A stretch of 64,000 nt of DNA from Micropterix aruncella (Eukaryota; Arthropoda; Insecta; Lepidoptera; Micropterigidae): contig OX155963.1 of assembly GCA_944548615.1 (NCBI GenBank), forward strand, positions 25,739,336 to 25,803,335, in the 5' to 3' direction. The position numbers and the translations under genes were made by a program. Position 1 is the stretch's first letter. Each line of letters starts with the position of its first letter. Positions 34,391-46,091 of the stretch are shown here, piece after piece. Under the pieces are notes generated by a model. It was given only the letters and a program-made list of their open reading frames with translations. It was not told where the DNA came from and did not search any database.

Positions 34391-34619
34391 AAAATTCAGG
34401 GGGAATATTTATTATACATGAAGTATTTTTTTCTTATTAGATTTTTTAAACCCGATCAGGTTTTCAAGTGATTTTGTGTTTTTCTAAGATTTGTGTTTTA
34501 TTGCGTGTATTTTTGCAATGAAAAAATTTAGTTTTGGTGCATTTTCGATTCTGAGTTGGTAATTTTAAGAATAATAATAATACTACATAATAATCCAATA
34601 ATAATAATTGCTCATTATT

Positions 34620-35180
34620 TGCATTCATTTTACTTTTCCGACCCAAGAGGAGGGAAAGTATTCGTGAATGCGCAAAATCATATTTTCGAGATGATTACGA
34701 AAATATCAATGTTGAGCTTCCCTGAGACGATTAAGACCATTTTCAGATGGAAGTCTCTCTATGTGTCTGTGGCTGTCTGTCTGACTCTGTATATTTGTAC
34801 ACGATAGCGCCCAAACGCTTAATCCGAATGAGCTAAATTTCCGCATGAGCAAGAGTTGTAAAGGTTGTGGTTAAAATTAGTTTACCAGGGGGCGCAATAG
34901 TCATATTTCAATCCCGACTTAAAGACTTGAAGTTTGGCACGCATATGCCTTGTTGGGCCGAAATCACATTGTGAAATTTTGGTTGACATAACATATATTC
35001 AAGATATAGGTACTAATTATATTTACAAACGTCGGTATTAATTACCAAACTGACCTAAAAGCTTTGAATTCTCGCTGCCGCCATTGCTTGGATGCTTGCC
35101 AGAAATATTTTTAGGTGACACAACCAAACCGGCGAGCTTATTGCCACTTTGCAATATTTGTCAGCTAACCTTTGGTATAA
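34620..35180. repeat. Interspersed repeat and LINE 3' UTR fragment
   Basis: 34620-34960 carries blocks (GACCCAAGAGGAGGGAAAGT, GCGCCCAAACGCTTAATCCG, TTGAAGTTTGGCACGCATAT) that look like a dispersed insect repeat. 35130-35180 repeats the GGCGAGCTTATTGCC stem-loop of reverse-oriented LINE UTRs. No gene is supported up to 35500. Confidence 0.35.
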
Positions 35181-36003
35181 TATCTAAGAACGCCCAACAG
35201 ACTTACCAACATTCAAGAATACTAAAAAGATTAAAAGAAAAACTCAATGCTGAGATGCTCCGTCAATTGGTAGGTATTCTTTCTCTTGGATGCGTCGTAA
35301 CATATACAATTGAATTATTTAAAAATATATAACTATGTTAACCGTGTTATGGTTTTAATATTGTCAAAATAATAACAATAATACAAATAATTAAGTTTAG
35401 GATAGTAATTAAATAACATAGAGACAATGACATGAGAACGATCAATTATATACATTATACAAAGATAAAGAAAATGATAATAAAAGTTCAAATCCAGCAT
35501 TATGTCATCATCATCATCATCATCATCATCATTTATTCATTCCATAAAAGCATTTCACAATACTAAGGAACATGTCAAATTTTACAATCATAATTTACCG
35601 GATGATAAAACCGCTTTGATTAATTAAAAGAAGAAAAAAATTATTGTAATCAGAGGTGATTACTTAAAAATAGTCAAATTTACAAAATAATCAATAATCA
35701 AACAAATAATAATCAATACCATAAAAAGAAAAATTCGGAAACATGCGTAATTAAAAACAATGTCAATAAAATCTAAAACTTAGTTCGAAAGTATAGTCAT
35801 AATATGGTTATTTATAATCAAGCAATTGTGGACGCAATATCATAAAAGTCGTCTAGTTTGTAAAGGGCATGTTTGACTAACTGATTTTTCAAGCAGATTT
35901 TATATGCTGCCATCTCAAGTCTTTTCGTCGATGATGGCAAAGCATTGAACAATAAAAATGTTTTTTGATATTTAGTCAAGCGTACTTTAGGCAATAACAC
36001 ATT

Positions 36004-37253
36004 ATAATAATAATAATAATAATTTTATTCATTCAAAACATAAATTTACAATTTTATTAGTTGCAGAATCTGCCTAACTAGGCCATAGCCCGTACCAAGG
36101 AAAACTCTATGTATGGCGAAGATTTATTCATGTGTACATAATATTAAAATCAAAAATACAAAATATGATAAAATATAAAATAGATAAGCGAATTCAAATT
36201 AAATTTATAATTATATTTAAAATGTTGATATAGCATAGTCATGGAAATAAATATTAATACAAAATGTCGTAATATGAAGTTTGTAGAACAAACAAATAAA
36301 TAGTATTTAAATATAAAGTGTAGTGCAATGTATGACAATAATAATAATGCAGACCTTTACTTTAAAATATGGCTTATTGCCTTTTCCACCTCATTTCTAC
36401 CAAGTTGAAGTAAATGTTGTGTAATTTTAGATTTTAATTGGATTGACTTAGTATGTTGGCATGTTTTTATAGATTCTTTTAGATGGTTATAAATTTTTGG
36501 CCCTATAAAGCTAAAGTGTCTTTGGGCGAAGGATGTTCGGGTTTTCTGTGCATTGTGTTTACAGGTTGTGGCGCTCCTCGTTGAAATTTTATGCTCAGCT
36601 TTAACGTGAATATCTTTACTTTTTAAGTAGTTAAGAAAGACTGTTTTTGCATATACCTGCCTGATGTCTAATATATTCAGCTCTGCAAACAAGTCGTTTG
36701 AGGGGTACCTTCGGGGCTTTTTGGCAATAACCCGAAGAAGCGCCTTCTGCGCTGTCATAAGCGGATTTAGAACAATACGTGTAGACCCTCCCCAACCTAG
36801 AATACCGTATGAAATTAGGCTATTTGCAAGAGCATGGTAGACATTTTTGAGAGATTTTAAGTCTAACACGTTACGAAGTAGCTTAAACACGTATATAAGT
36901 CTCCTTACTTTAGTCGCCACATCGTTTACATGAGCATCCCATTTAAGGGTGTTATCAAATACGAGACCGAGATATTTAGCTCGAGTTTTATGTTGTATAG
37001 ATGTGCAGTTACATTGCATATTAAACAATACATTATTTTGGGGTTTTGGGGTACATGTATGAATTTTTATACCTGTGTGCATAAAGTCCTGCTTGCCAGT
37101 AATAGAAAAGGTAACATAGTTTGTTTTTTCGCTATTTAATGTTAATAGATTATTCTGGAGCCAAATATAAATATTGTTTAGACCGACTTCTGCGTTTTTG
37201 TAAACCGTCGACCAGGTCTTCCCTCGGAAAATTAAGGCAGTATCATCAGCAGC
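36004..37253 (-). mobile_element. LINE 2, 5'-truncated at the YADD motif, inserted in LINE 1
   Basis: The open frame starts at A-A-D-D-T-A-L-I-F, the catalytic Asp pair of RT, and runs without a stop to 36357 (about 300 codons): NNLLTLNSEKTNYVTFS, KYLGLVFDNTLKWDAHV and SLISYGILGWGG are typical RT thumb/C-terminal blocks. The 3' UTR ends in AATAAAATT(ATT)n. Only AAT is repeated at both borders. Because the junction keeps frame, LINE 1 and LINE 2 read as a single 464-codon ORF (36357-37751). The intact frame suggests a fairly recent insertion. Confidence 0.85.
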
Positions 37254-38219
37254 ATTGTTTTTATGTCGCGTATTATGGCTATGCCGAGTGGAGTGAAGCT
37301 CGCAATTTAAAAGATTCTCTTTGGCGTATAAAAGGCACTGATATATGTACATGGACGACATGGTAAGGATACCAGCTTTAATAAAAAAAGGGGCGCAATG
37401 TGTTTCTCTGCTTACACCAAAAATTGTCCTAACGGCTTGCTTTTGTAGCACAAAAACGCGATGGGTATCGGTTGCATTACCCCATAGTAGTATCGCATAA
37501 GACATCTTTGAATGGAAGCAGGAGTGATACACACTGATCGCTGCAAGTTCGCCAGCCAGAAATTTCACCTTTCTTATAGCATAGACTGCCAATGACAAAG
37601 TTGCACACAAATTATCGATATGTTGATTCCAGTTTAAATTTTCATCTAACGTGATCCCTATAAATTTAGTATTTCTGACAATATTTATATTTTCTGATTC
37701 CATTTTAATCGTAATATTTTTGTCACTCTTTTTAGTAGTTGAAAATTTCATCGCTACCGTTTTTGATGGGTTTATGAAAAGTTGATTTTTTTCAAACCAA
37801 GTGTTATAATAACATTAAAAGTATCTAAATAAGTATTTATTCTATTAAATATAATTTTCTCAAAGACCTTTGAGAAACACGGCAACAAAGATATAGGACG
37901 AAAGTTATTTATATCTGTTTTACTGCCTTTTTTAAATATCGGTAAAACCTTTGCTGTTTACATAGCAGTGGGGAAAATGCCTTGCTTTAGGTATTTATTT
38001 AAAATCGGTAATAGGATGGGCGTAATTATTGGCGATATATCCTTGATTAATTTCATGGAATGGCCCCATATGTCAGTAGCCGACTTGGATTTTAATGATT
38101 TAAAACACGCACTAAGTTCAGCCTCTGTGATCGGATAGAGGTGTAATGAGGCAGGCAAACTATCCGGTAGACTCACACTTTGATTACTTTTCGCCGTGTC
38201 TATAATTATATCTATAATT

Positions 38220-38881
38220 TTTTTTTTATCGCCCCGAAAGTTTATAACTCACTATGTGAAACTACGAAAAACGTGAAAAATTATGTAACTTTTAAAGGTA
38301 AAGTAAAAAACTGGCTTCTAGATATTGGGCGTTCAAAAACTAAAGACCTTATTAATACTGTAGGGTGAATATTTAAAAAAATATGTATTTGTAAAATTGT
38401 GCAATATTACATATCATTTTCTTAAACATATATACTAGAATGTAGTGTTTATTCATATATTTGTATATATTATTACTTATTTTCCACTTAAATTTATTGT
38501 ATATAATGTGAAGTTTACTTTATTTTTAGCCCTTAATTGCATACATATATATTTATTTTTTCTACTTTAAATTTTACTTTAATTTGTGTAAACAACACAT
38601 TTGTTAGATTTCGAAATATTTAAAATTGGTCATCTTCGTCAGTTCGCGAGTTACAAAAATACAGTTGGTATAACACAGCACAGCCAGAGACAGACCTTCT
38701 AGGTCTAGTTGGTTGTGCGATTTCGCCTCATTCGGATATGCTAGCATATTTATATGCATAGAGCTATGTTTTTCGCTATAATAATGTTTGTTCTTAATTA
38801 TTCCTCATGTACAACAGTATGCATGTCCTTGTATTTTTTTGTTCTTGTACGTTATAAATAAATAAATAAATAAATAAATAA
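38220..38881 (+). mobile_element. LINE 3, 3' end only, inserted in LINE 1 in the opposite orientation
   Basis: The + strand encodes A-P-K-V-Y-N-S-L-C and VTFKGKVKNWLLDIGRSK with a stop at 38368, the end of a LINE ORF2. It is followed by ~490 bp of UTR and an (AAAT)n tail (38855-38881). It separates the linker and RT parts of LINE 1. Confidence 0.75.
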
Positions 38882-39640
38882 TGATATTACATGTATTAAT
38901 GAAGTGGTAATTAAAGATGTTTGTAAGTTCCTGTGGATTTGTGTATTTTATCTGATTGTGTAGTAATTCGATAGATTCGATGTTTCTTGTAGTTTTGTTC
39001 CTACATTCTCTATTTATAATGTCCCATGTCGTCCGACTTTGGTTTTTAGAATTAAGAATTTCATTTTTAATTGATAGTCTTTTTGCGGATATAACAGTCA
39101 TCCTGTAAACTTATTTATATTTATTGTAGTAGCATCTTAGGGAGCCGCTTTCGTAGTAGTACATCTTGTAGAAGCTGTAGTTTAGTTTGTGGTATTTGAA
39201 GTCCACGTGTGATCCAAGATGGTTTCTTGCATTGTTTAGATGTACCTACATAGGCGTTTTGGAAAACTTGACTCAAAAATAAGATTGAATTTTCTAATGA
39301 AATTTGTAAAAACATTATCAGGCCCTGAGTTTAAATCTAGTTTCACGTTTGCTACTTGCTTATAAAATATAGCCTTATTTGTATCAGTTATCTGCCGTTT
39401 CCAAACATGCCCTTTATATGAAATTTTTTTCATACATAAAGTCTCTAATATCTGTGCATTGTGATCAGAAAAAGTAATAACGACATTATGAATATAAGAA
39501 TGATCTGTTGAAACATTAGTGAAGATATTGTCAATGCAAGTCGCACTGCCCGTTGTTTTTTTAAAATTACAATTTAAGGTCAAATATAATGTAGTAAAGA
39601 AAAAAAATATAATGTTACAATACTTATTCACTTTCTATAC

Positions 39641-40148
39641 CTTTACATATACGTAATAATACATTATTCGTCGGTATGGATGATAGATTCAGTATATTAA
39701 AATTCCTTTATGCTGTAAATTGGATTACTTAACAGATTATCGACAATCTTTTTTTTAAATTGGCTTTGGAGATATGCTTCTGGATTGTGCTAGAATTTTG
39801 TCTCAGAGGTACTGTTTAGTACTGTTTAAGCCGAGCCTCAAGGATTTTGCAGAAAAAAAAATACTTATATTATTCGGGAAACCATTACAAAGCTTTGTAG
39901 CATGCACAATCAAAATCCTTACGAAAAAATCCTTTCTGCGGAAGCGATATTCAAGTAATTGCCAAGCCCGGACTGATTATACAATGATTTTATGCCTTGA
40001 ACGTTACCTACTGGTAGATAGAAAGAACCAAATATAGTAATTAAATCATCACCACTACATATATTTTAATAACCAAATTGCAATGAAATGCTTTTATTTA
40101 CAACATTCTGAATAATATAATAATATGTTTGTTTTATCTTTTTCACAG
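39641..40148 (+). other. Intron sequence before the homeobox exon
   Basis: AT-rich DNA. The 87-codon frame at 39774-40037 resembles no family. The end is a good 3' splice site: TTTTATCTTTTTCACAG at 40132-40148. Confidence 0.5.
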
Positions 40149-40240
40149 ATACTAGTTACTCCTACCATCCTGCCATTCACGATGACACATTTGTACGGCG
40201 AAAACAACGGAGAAATCGAACAACATTCACCTTGCAACAG
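40149..40240 (+). CDS. Drgx: Drgx-like homeobox gene, exon with homeodomain N-terminal arm
   Basis: Paired-type homeodomain transcription factor, nuclear. In vertebrates and flies DRG11/Drgx acts in sensory neuron development. The exon is 92 bp: a split codon (2 bases), then 30 codons including H-D-D-T-F and FVRRKQRRNRTTFTLQQ, which covers the N-terminal arm and start of helix 1 (homeodomain residues up to 12). Acceptor TTTTTCACAG and donor CAG|GTAATA are good, and the exon ends in phase 0. A second AG at 40154-40155 could give a shorter exon. The upstream exon must end in phase 1 and was not found. The F-x-R-R-K-Q-R-R-N-R start separates Drgx from Prrx, Arx and Rx, which differ next to the homeodomain. 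Confidence 0.88.
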
Positions 40241-40468
40241 GTAATAATGTCAGGACTGATTGCATAGGGAGAGTCTTTTATCTGAGATTAACTTCAATGC
40301 GTGTTGCTGATGAACTGCAATAACATGGCATTACCATTGATTATACAGAGTACTAGAATACTAAATACCGTACTACGTTTTGGCAGCTAGGATTTTACTA
40401 TGAAACGCAAAGTGTAGATGGCTCTCATACTTCGAAGAATTGATTAATCGTAGCTGATATTCATTCGG

Positions 40469-41130
40469 ATCTCTTAAGCAACTGGGGTTGTCGACTACAG
40501 CGGGCGAGCCCGTCACCTCAGGAAGTTTTAACGATTAGTCGTTCTATCTCCCTGGAGTGAGCGCAGAAGACTTGAGGACAAAACAGTCCACCATCTAGCT
40601 ACGCCACAAGCCCGTAAGAGGCCAACGTCTTAACCGCGAGATAGCCAGGAGTGCTACCCAGCGGGCTTACACTCACGCCCTTACTTCCAATTGTGACCAG
40701 ATTACTCCAGTCTCTCGATTGGTTACGAGTTCGAGGTCGCTTACGCGGTCCTCTCCCTTACGAAGCGGTGAGACGGTGTTTACCGATTCTATCGCGGACC
40801 ACAGCGTCCTTTGCCCGGCTGTTCACCCAGGATCGGACAGCCGATGGTCGTTTCAAGAGCAGTCGCCGTAAGGTCCGCAACCACCCCCGCTCAATAGGAA
40901 ACAGTACTGCTTCCAGACTCCCCCGACTGTTAGTCAGAGTGCACAGTCGATTGGCTACGCCGCACGGTGCGCCGACCGTCCAGGAGCGCCAGAAGGTTGA
41001 TTCCCAGCGGAAACAGACCATACGGCCAGAGTCCTACCCAGGTTCGCACTTCATGCGTGGAGGCCGTCGGATAGGCGTTGACCCGTGAGTGTGACCAACC
41101 CTGAATAATCATCTTAGCATCTCTTAAGCA
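40469..41130 (-). mobile_element. 667-bp family copy in the homeobox intron, 12-bp target duplication
   Basis: Direct repeats ATCTCTTAAGCA (40469-40480 and 41119-41130) enclose a 638-bp reverse-oriented copy missing roughly the first 30-40 bp of the family. The 3' side reads GACA (reverse of TGTC at 40489-40492) then exactly 8 bases to the duplication. It lies 240 bp downstream of the exon donor. The 145-codon + strand frame here is shared in part with copy 1 but is not a known protein. Confidence 0.87.
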
Positions 41131-41629
41131 GATCGGATCAGTAAGCAGCTCTTTATAAAAACCATTTATTATCTATGTTGCTATAGATGGCCAAATAAAT
41201 TACCATTAGTTTCGCCGGACAATGTTAGCTGCATCTCTCATACCAATTATGGGCAATTATGGACAATATTCATTCATTCACACTCACACCAAAAACAACA
41301 ACAACCCCCTCGAAACATGTTTTAAATGTGCATGCCTGGGGATTAAATGAAACAGATATTACGAACATATTTTGCAACATTGATTAAAATTAGACTGAAA
41401 CGAAAATGTTATTCTACAGTGTAAATCGTTCGCTTGTTTTTAATGTCCCCAGTTTACCCTACTTACAAGAAAAATAATATATCCAGATTTGAGATGTTTA
41501 TATATCTATAATATTGTATTTAGACGGCCAGTAATACAAAATGAAACGCTTCAAACAAAAGCTTTCGTAAAACATCAAACACTTCGCGCCAACCGTACTT
41601 ACAAAAGCGACTAAAACCAAAATTTAGTT

Positions 41630-42725
41630 GATCCTACATTGAAACGAGTGATTTCACTGAAGGAACTGGTTAAAATCTCCAATATTATTGATTTCATACT
41701 ACTGAGCTCATTGAATATATGCAGTATCAAAACTTCTCCTTATGCATACATTTCATACCGTATTTCATATATCCTATCCTCCTATAGTCGTGTTCGGCCA
41801 TAGCGACTGCATTTTAGATTCTAGTGACTCCAATTATTATTATTAATTTTTTTTACGTTAGGGTTTTATTGGTGTGCCCTCAGGTGACTGATTTAGCCGA
41901 TCTTGGCTTGGAATGTGTGTGCACATTTGGCGCAAGTCAAGACACTATCGACGTAATTATACTTTATGGCCGCCGGTGGTCGGACCTTTAGCTCGTCGCG
42001 CTTGGCATCTAAGTCGAGCAGCCTCTTCTTTTCAAAGTCATCTACATTACCCTGCACTAGCAGTCTCCATCCTGGGCGATCTTTCGCTTTACTCTCCCAC
42101 TGAGAGGGCTCAATGTTGCACCGTTTCATATGCATCTTCTGAGCATCCTTGTATCTGAGGAGCTGGCCGCCTTGTTTCCGCTCGCCGTTCTTTAGTTCAG
42201 AGTAAAAGATACGCTTTTCCACTCTCTCATCAGGCATACGGGAGACATGTTTGCACCCTCTCAGCTGTCGTCGCATCATGTATGCTTCTATTTCGCTGAC
42301 TTTAGCACGTCGAAGAACTTCCGTGTTCCTCACACGGTCCGACCACTTGATGTTCATTAAGTCGCATAGGCATCGAAGGTAGAATTTGTCTAGTGCGCGA
42401 ATGTGCTTTCGGTATGGGCACCATGTCTCTGACGAGTAGAGGAGGTTTGGGAGGACGATCGCCATGTAGACAGACACTTTTGTTTCCAGCTTGATGTCGT
42501 GTGAGCTGAAGAGTTTGCTACGGAGTTTACCGAAAGCTGCAGAAGCAGCTCCTATCCTCCCGTTCAGTTCAGAGTCCAGGTCACATTTTGCTGTTATAGT
42601 GCTACCACGGTATTTGAATTTGTCCATTCGCTTCAGAACAGTCTCTCCGAGCTTAATAGATAGAGGTTCTTCATTAAGTGTGCTGGCCATCACTTCGGTG
42701 AAATTACTCGTTTCAATGTAGGATC
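41630..42725 (-). pseudogene. RTE-like LINE ORF2 C-terminal fragment framed by inverted repeats
   Basis: The reverse strand is open from about 42720 to 41893 (266 codons from the first Met). After [20 protein letters not shown] it gives [40 protein letters not shown] and [20 protein letters not shown], the thumb-side and C-terminal region of RTE-clade and related RTs, and ends with a C-x2-C motif (T-C-A-K-C-A-H). The catalytic RT and endonuclease parts are missing. A 33-bp stretch at the 5' end of the coding sequence (42693-42725) occurs inverted at 41630-41662 (31 of 33 bp). It lies in the intron between the homeobox exons. Confidence 0.8.
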
Positions 42726-43220
42726 CTATCCCATTTCATATAATGATACTAGCGGAGTGTTGTTAAATGAAACTTTATGTATAACACCTATCATACAGGA
42801 CGTGTTAACCTGCAAAATGACGGTGATGTCACATATGTAAAGGTCGAACTTACGATAATGCTTAATAAAAATTATCACTGTAATACTAATCGTCTTTATA
42901 TTGTCACGAAAAACCGTATCAAATTATTCGTACTTTTCGGTCTCCAAGTAAGGTGAACATAACGCCTTTTTTAATTCTTTAACTAACTCTTAAGCAGCAG
43001 GAATCAACTATTATACTGATTGGTGACATCAATATAAATATCTAAAATGTTGATACCGGTGAGAGCAGATAATGAAAAACTCCCCGATTGATCATAAATA
43101 AAACTATCGTTCAATGGAACTGAATGAATAAATGAATAAATTAAAAGTTTTTTCCCTAAAGGATCATACAGTATTAGACTACATAGAAAATGTATTAATA
43201 TTCTTGTTTTTATTTTGTAG

Positions 43221-43337
<117 letters not shown>

Positions 43338-43431
43338 TAACATCACTATGCTTTAGTAGTTTTTCTAGTCATTAAGGGAACGGCAGATTTCCATACAAGC
43401 CTAGGCTTTTAAAAAATCTGTAGAAGACACT

Positions 43432-43680
43432 TTAACCCCTCAAATGTGAGGCGTCCCTTAAGGGATGCCTTGGCAAAATGTATACAAAATGTATATAAAT
43501 TTATATAAATGTAAATATAAATGTAAATGTGCGCCGCTTTATAGTAATCCGCTCTATAGTAATGCTATAGCTCTATAGTAAACCCCGCTCTATGTAAATG
43601 TAAATGTAAATGTAAATATAAATTTATATACATTTTGCCGTAGGCAACCCGAGCTAATCGCCATTCATTTGAGGGGTTAA
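43432..43680. mobile_element. piggyBac-like MITE in the homeobox intron
   Basis: The 241-bp body (43436-43676) starts CCCCTCAAATG and ends CATTTGAGGGG, with TTAA on both sides (43432-43435 and 43677-43680). TTAA duplication and CCC ends are diagnostic of piggyBac-type elements. The interior is made of ATGTAAAT and CTATAGTAA units. No coding. It lies 110 bp after the exon's donor site. 43681-44800 shows no gene or repeat. Confidence 0.8.
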
Positions 43681-44807
43681 ACACGAGCTGGCGCTTTCAA
43701 GCAATTGCACAATCATCAAATAATACTTTAGCATAGAATCTTTGTTTTGCCTTATTTTAAAGGCCTGCTAACATACGGAGGTGGGGAGTGTAAAAAGAGG
43801 TATATTATACGCATAAACAGAATTCTTCATCATAGATCGAAGGTCAGGGTTGACCGCCTAAGGCCTTTTAGTTTATGGCAATAATTGAGAATCTCTGTAT
43901 CAGCCTTATCAAAATATTGAAAGTTTTCATATGTACCTACGTATACAACAAATGTATCTATTAATTTAACCCCATCAGATCCATACAGGCCTATTTTAGA
44001 GTAGGATCATTTTTTTGCATAATTATGTCATAAATATATACAATATTTGTAAAATTATTATTGCATATTTAAAAAAATATATTAACTTGAGCAATAAAAT
44101 AATCATATTATTGTGACGGAAAATAGGATATAGCTGCCTTGATATTTAAAATTGGATCTGGCGGGTTTTGTTAATGAATTCTAAGATCTGACTGCTTTTG
44201 TTACTAGCTTCAGGCTGTGACGTCACCAAAAACACAGGAGAGCTAATAGTTCGCCATTAATAGCCATGATAGTTAGATGATTTCTTTGCTCTGATTGGAC
44301 TGTACTAATATGGCAGCGCTTGAAAACCGTTTGCCATGGATGTAATGAAGTTTAAAATTTATTGCTGGTTTTGTTTTATTTTTGAAAACAAAATTTCTTT
44401 GTTTTCAATCAAATATTTATTTGCAAACAAATCAATTTTTGGGAAAATAGAACTCCAGTAAGACAAAATCATGGAATATTTTTTTTATTTAAAAACTGGA
44501 TCTGGCAGAATTTGAAATTTTACGACACATATAACCTGAGGAATATATATACAATATATTTCCTAGCCCAATACGTTCAAGATCTCATAAAGTGCCAAAA
44601 GGAATATTAATGACATTCTATCATGCAGCAAAACGAAATATTCTTCTAAATTCGCTGTAAAGTTTCGTTATGACTAAATTCGATTGAGAAAATGTATCAA
44701 AAAGGATTTAGGCATTTCTGGTAATATTATATCTATATAGGTAATATTATACGAATACTCGTTTCTGAGAATCTAGTGCAAAGAACAAAGTATCTGCTTA
44801 GCTATGG

Positions 44808-45460
44808 ATTCAAAGCTAGTGCAAAACTGCGTATCACTACTGAATTCCCTGGGCGAAAAGAACAGGGTAATTCTAAGATGGGTTCCCGGCCATGCAGGAA
44901 TCGAAGGAAATGAAAAAGCCGACGAACTTGCTAAGACGAGAGCAAAGGGAACGTTATACGGCCCTGAACCTTGCTGTGGAGTACCAAAACGCCTTGCAAA
45001 CCTAATGCTCAAACAAATATGTTTAGAACAATCCGTCAACCACTGGAACAACACGCCAGGGTTGAATCAATCCAAAGCGCTAATTAAGGGTTACGACCCT
45101 GAGACGGCCCGTGAGGCCTTATCACTAAATAGGAACAATCTACGCATTCTGGTGAGGGCGCTCACGGGACATTGTGGCCTTAACAAACACATGTACAACT
45201 TCAAGCTCCGAGACACAAAAATGTGCAGGTTCTGCCAAGGGGCAGAGGAAACTCCCCTGCACATCATGTACGATTGTGGCCCGCTGATGCGTAAAAGATA
45301 CATCCACTCTGGCTCCAAAAGCCTGTTGAGGTTCTTAAATGACACGAGGCTTAGCGCACAACTATAGTAGGTGGCGAACACAATATATCAGCAATGGTCG
45401 CAGTGTTACAAGGCTCATAAAGACCCTAAAAAAATCCCCACACAACAAATAAAAAAAATT
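44808..45460 (+). mobile_element. R1/I-like LINE 3' end, second copy
   Basis: The frame 44804-45367 is uninterrupted: VILRWVPGHAGIEGNEKADE (end of RNase H, including the H-x-G-x-x-G-N-E-x-A-D motif) and CRFCQGAEETPLHIMYDCG (CCHC finger). It ends in an A-rich AACAAATAAAAAAAATTACA tail. Nearly the same as 22650-23366, but without that copy's internal stop. It lacks ~40 bp that the other copy has after the R-K-R-Y block. The 5' cut is inside RNase H, so the element is not autonomous. Confidence 0.82.
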
Positions 45461-45489
45461 ACAAAAATAGTTGTGGAAAAATAGACAAT

Positions 45490-46085
45490 CGATCTGTACA
45501 GCCAATCGATTGTGCACTTCGGCGAATAACTGGAGGAGACTGGAAACTATATACTGTTACCTAAGCAGCGGAAGTGGATGCTGACTTGATGCAAGCCACT
45601 CTTAAAATGACCAGTTGGCCACCCAATCCCGAGTAAGAGACGGGCAAAGGACGCCACGGTCCGCGATAAATTCAAACTGAATTGCCACTGAGTTTACATC
45701 AGGTCGAGACCGCGCAAGCGACTTGGGACCAGTAACCAGACGCTCACGTTGAAAAAATCCAGCCAAATCTGGTATAAGGGGGCGCGAGGCTGCTCGCTGT
45801 TTCAGCTTCCCAGTGCCACGTGGTAAGGCATTCTCACCGGCAAGTTGGCGTAGCTAGGTGGTGAACTGTATTCGTCCCCAAGTCGCTACGTTCACTCCAG
45901 GTTGAAAGAACGATCTATATCGTTATAACTTCCTGGGGCGTATTATCATCCCAGGAAGGTACAATATCGTTATACCGGAAGGTATATACTGGGGTAACGG
46001 GTTATATCGTTATACCTTCGTGGTCGTTGACAGGTTCGCTCGTTGTAGTAGACAACACTTCGCTGGGGTGACGGGTTTGCCCGTT
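45490..46085 (+). mobile_element. Old, diverged 667-bp-family copy
   Basis: Keeps the order of family blocks: CCAATCGATTGTGCACTTCG, GGACGCCACGGTCCGCGATA, GACCGCGCAAGCGACTTG, GGCGTAGCTAGGTGGTGAAC and a GTTGTAGTAGACAACACTTC end. Near the 3' end ATATCGTTATA recurs several times (45920-46010) and a second CCCGTTGTTGT end follows, as though the end had been partly duplicated. It abuts the TIR element that follows. Confidence 0.7.
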
Positions 46086-46091
46086 GTTGTA

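Larger units (their letters stand above)
35508..39640 (-). mobile_element. LINE 1 of the nest (jockey/CR1/L2-like), broken
   Basis: Read from right to left on the reverse strand. Endonuclease end: T-C-I-D-N-I-F-T-N and F-S-D-H-N-A-Q (39400-39550). Linker: WITRGLQIPQTKLQLL, NEILNSKNQSRTTWDIIN. RT start: PITEAELSACFKSLKSKSAT (about 38100), F-K-K-G-S-K, NNFRPISLLPCFSKVFEKI (about 37900). The catalytic palm is deleted, then W-F-E-K-N-Q-L and KFIGITLDENLNWNQHI (37700) and the C-terminus to 37257; the last residues resume at 36000-35818 after LINE 2. The 3' end has AATAAA and a (TGA)n tail (35508-35531). Two other LINEs are inserted in it. Confidence 0.8.
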
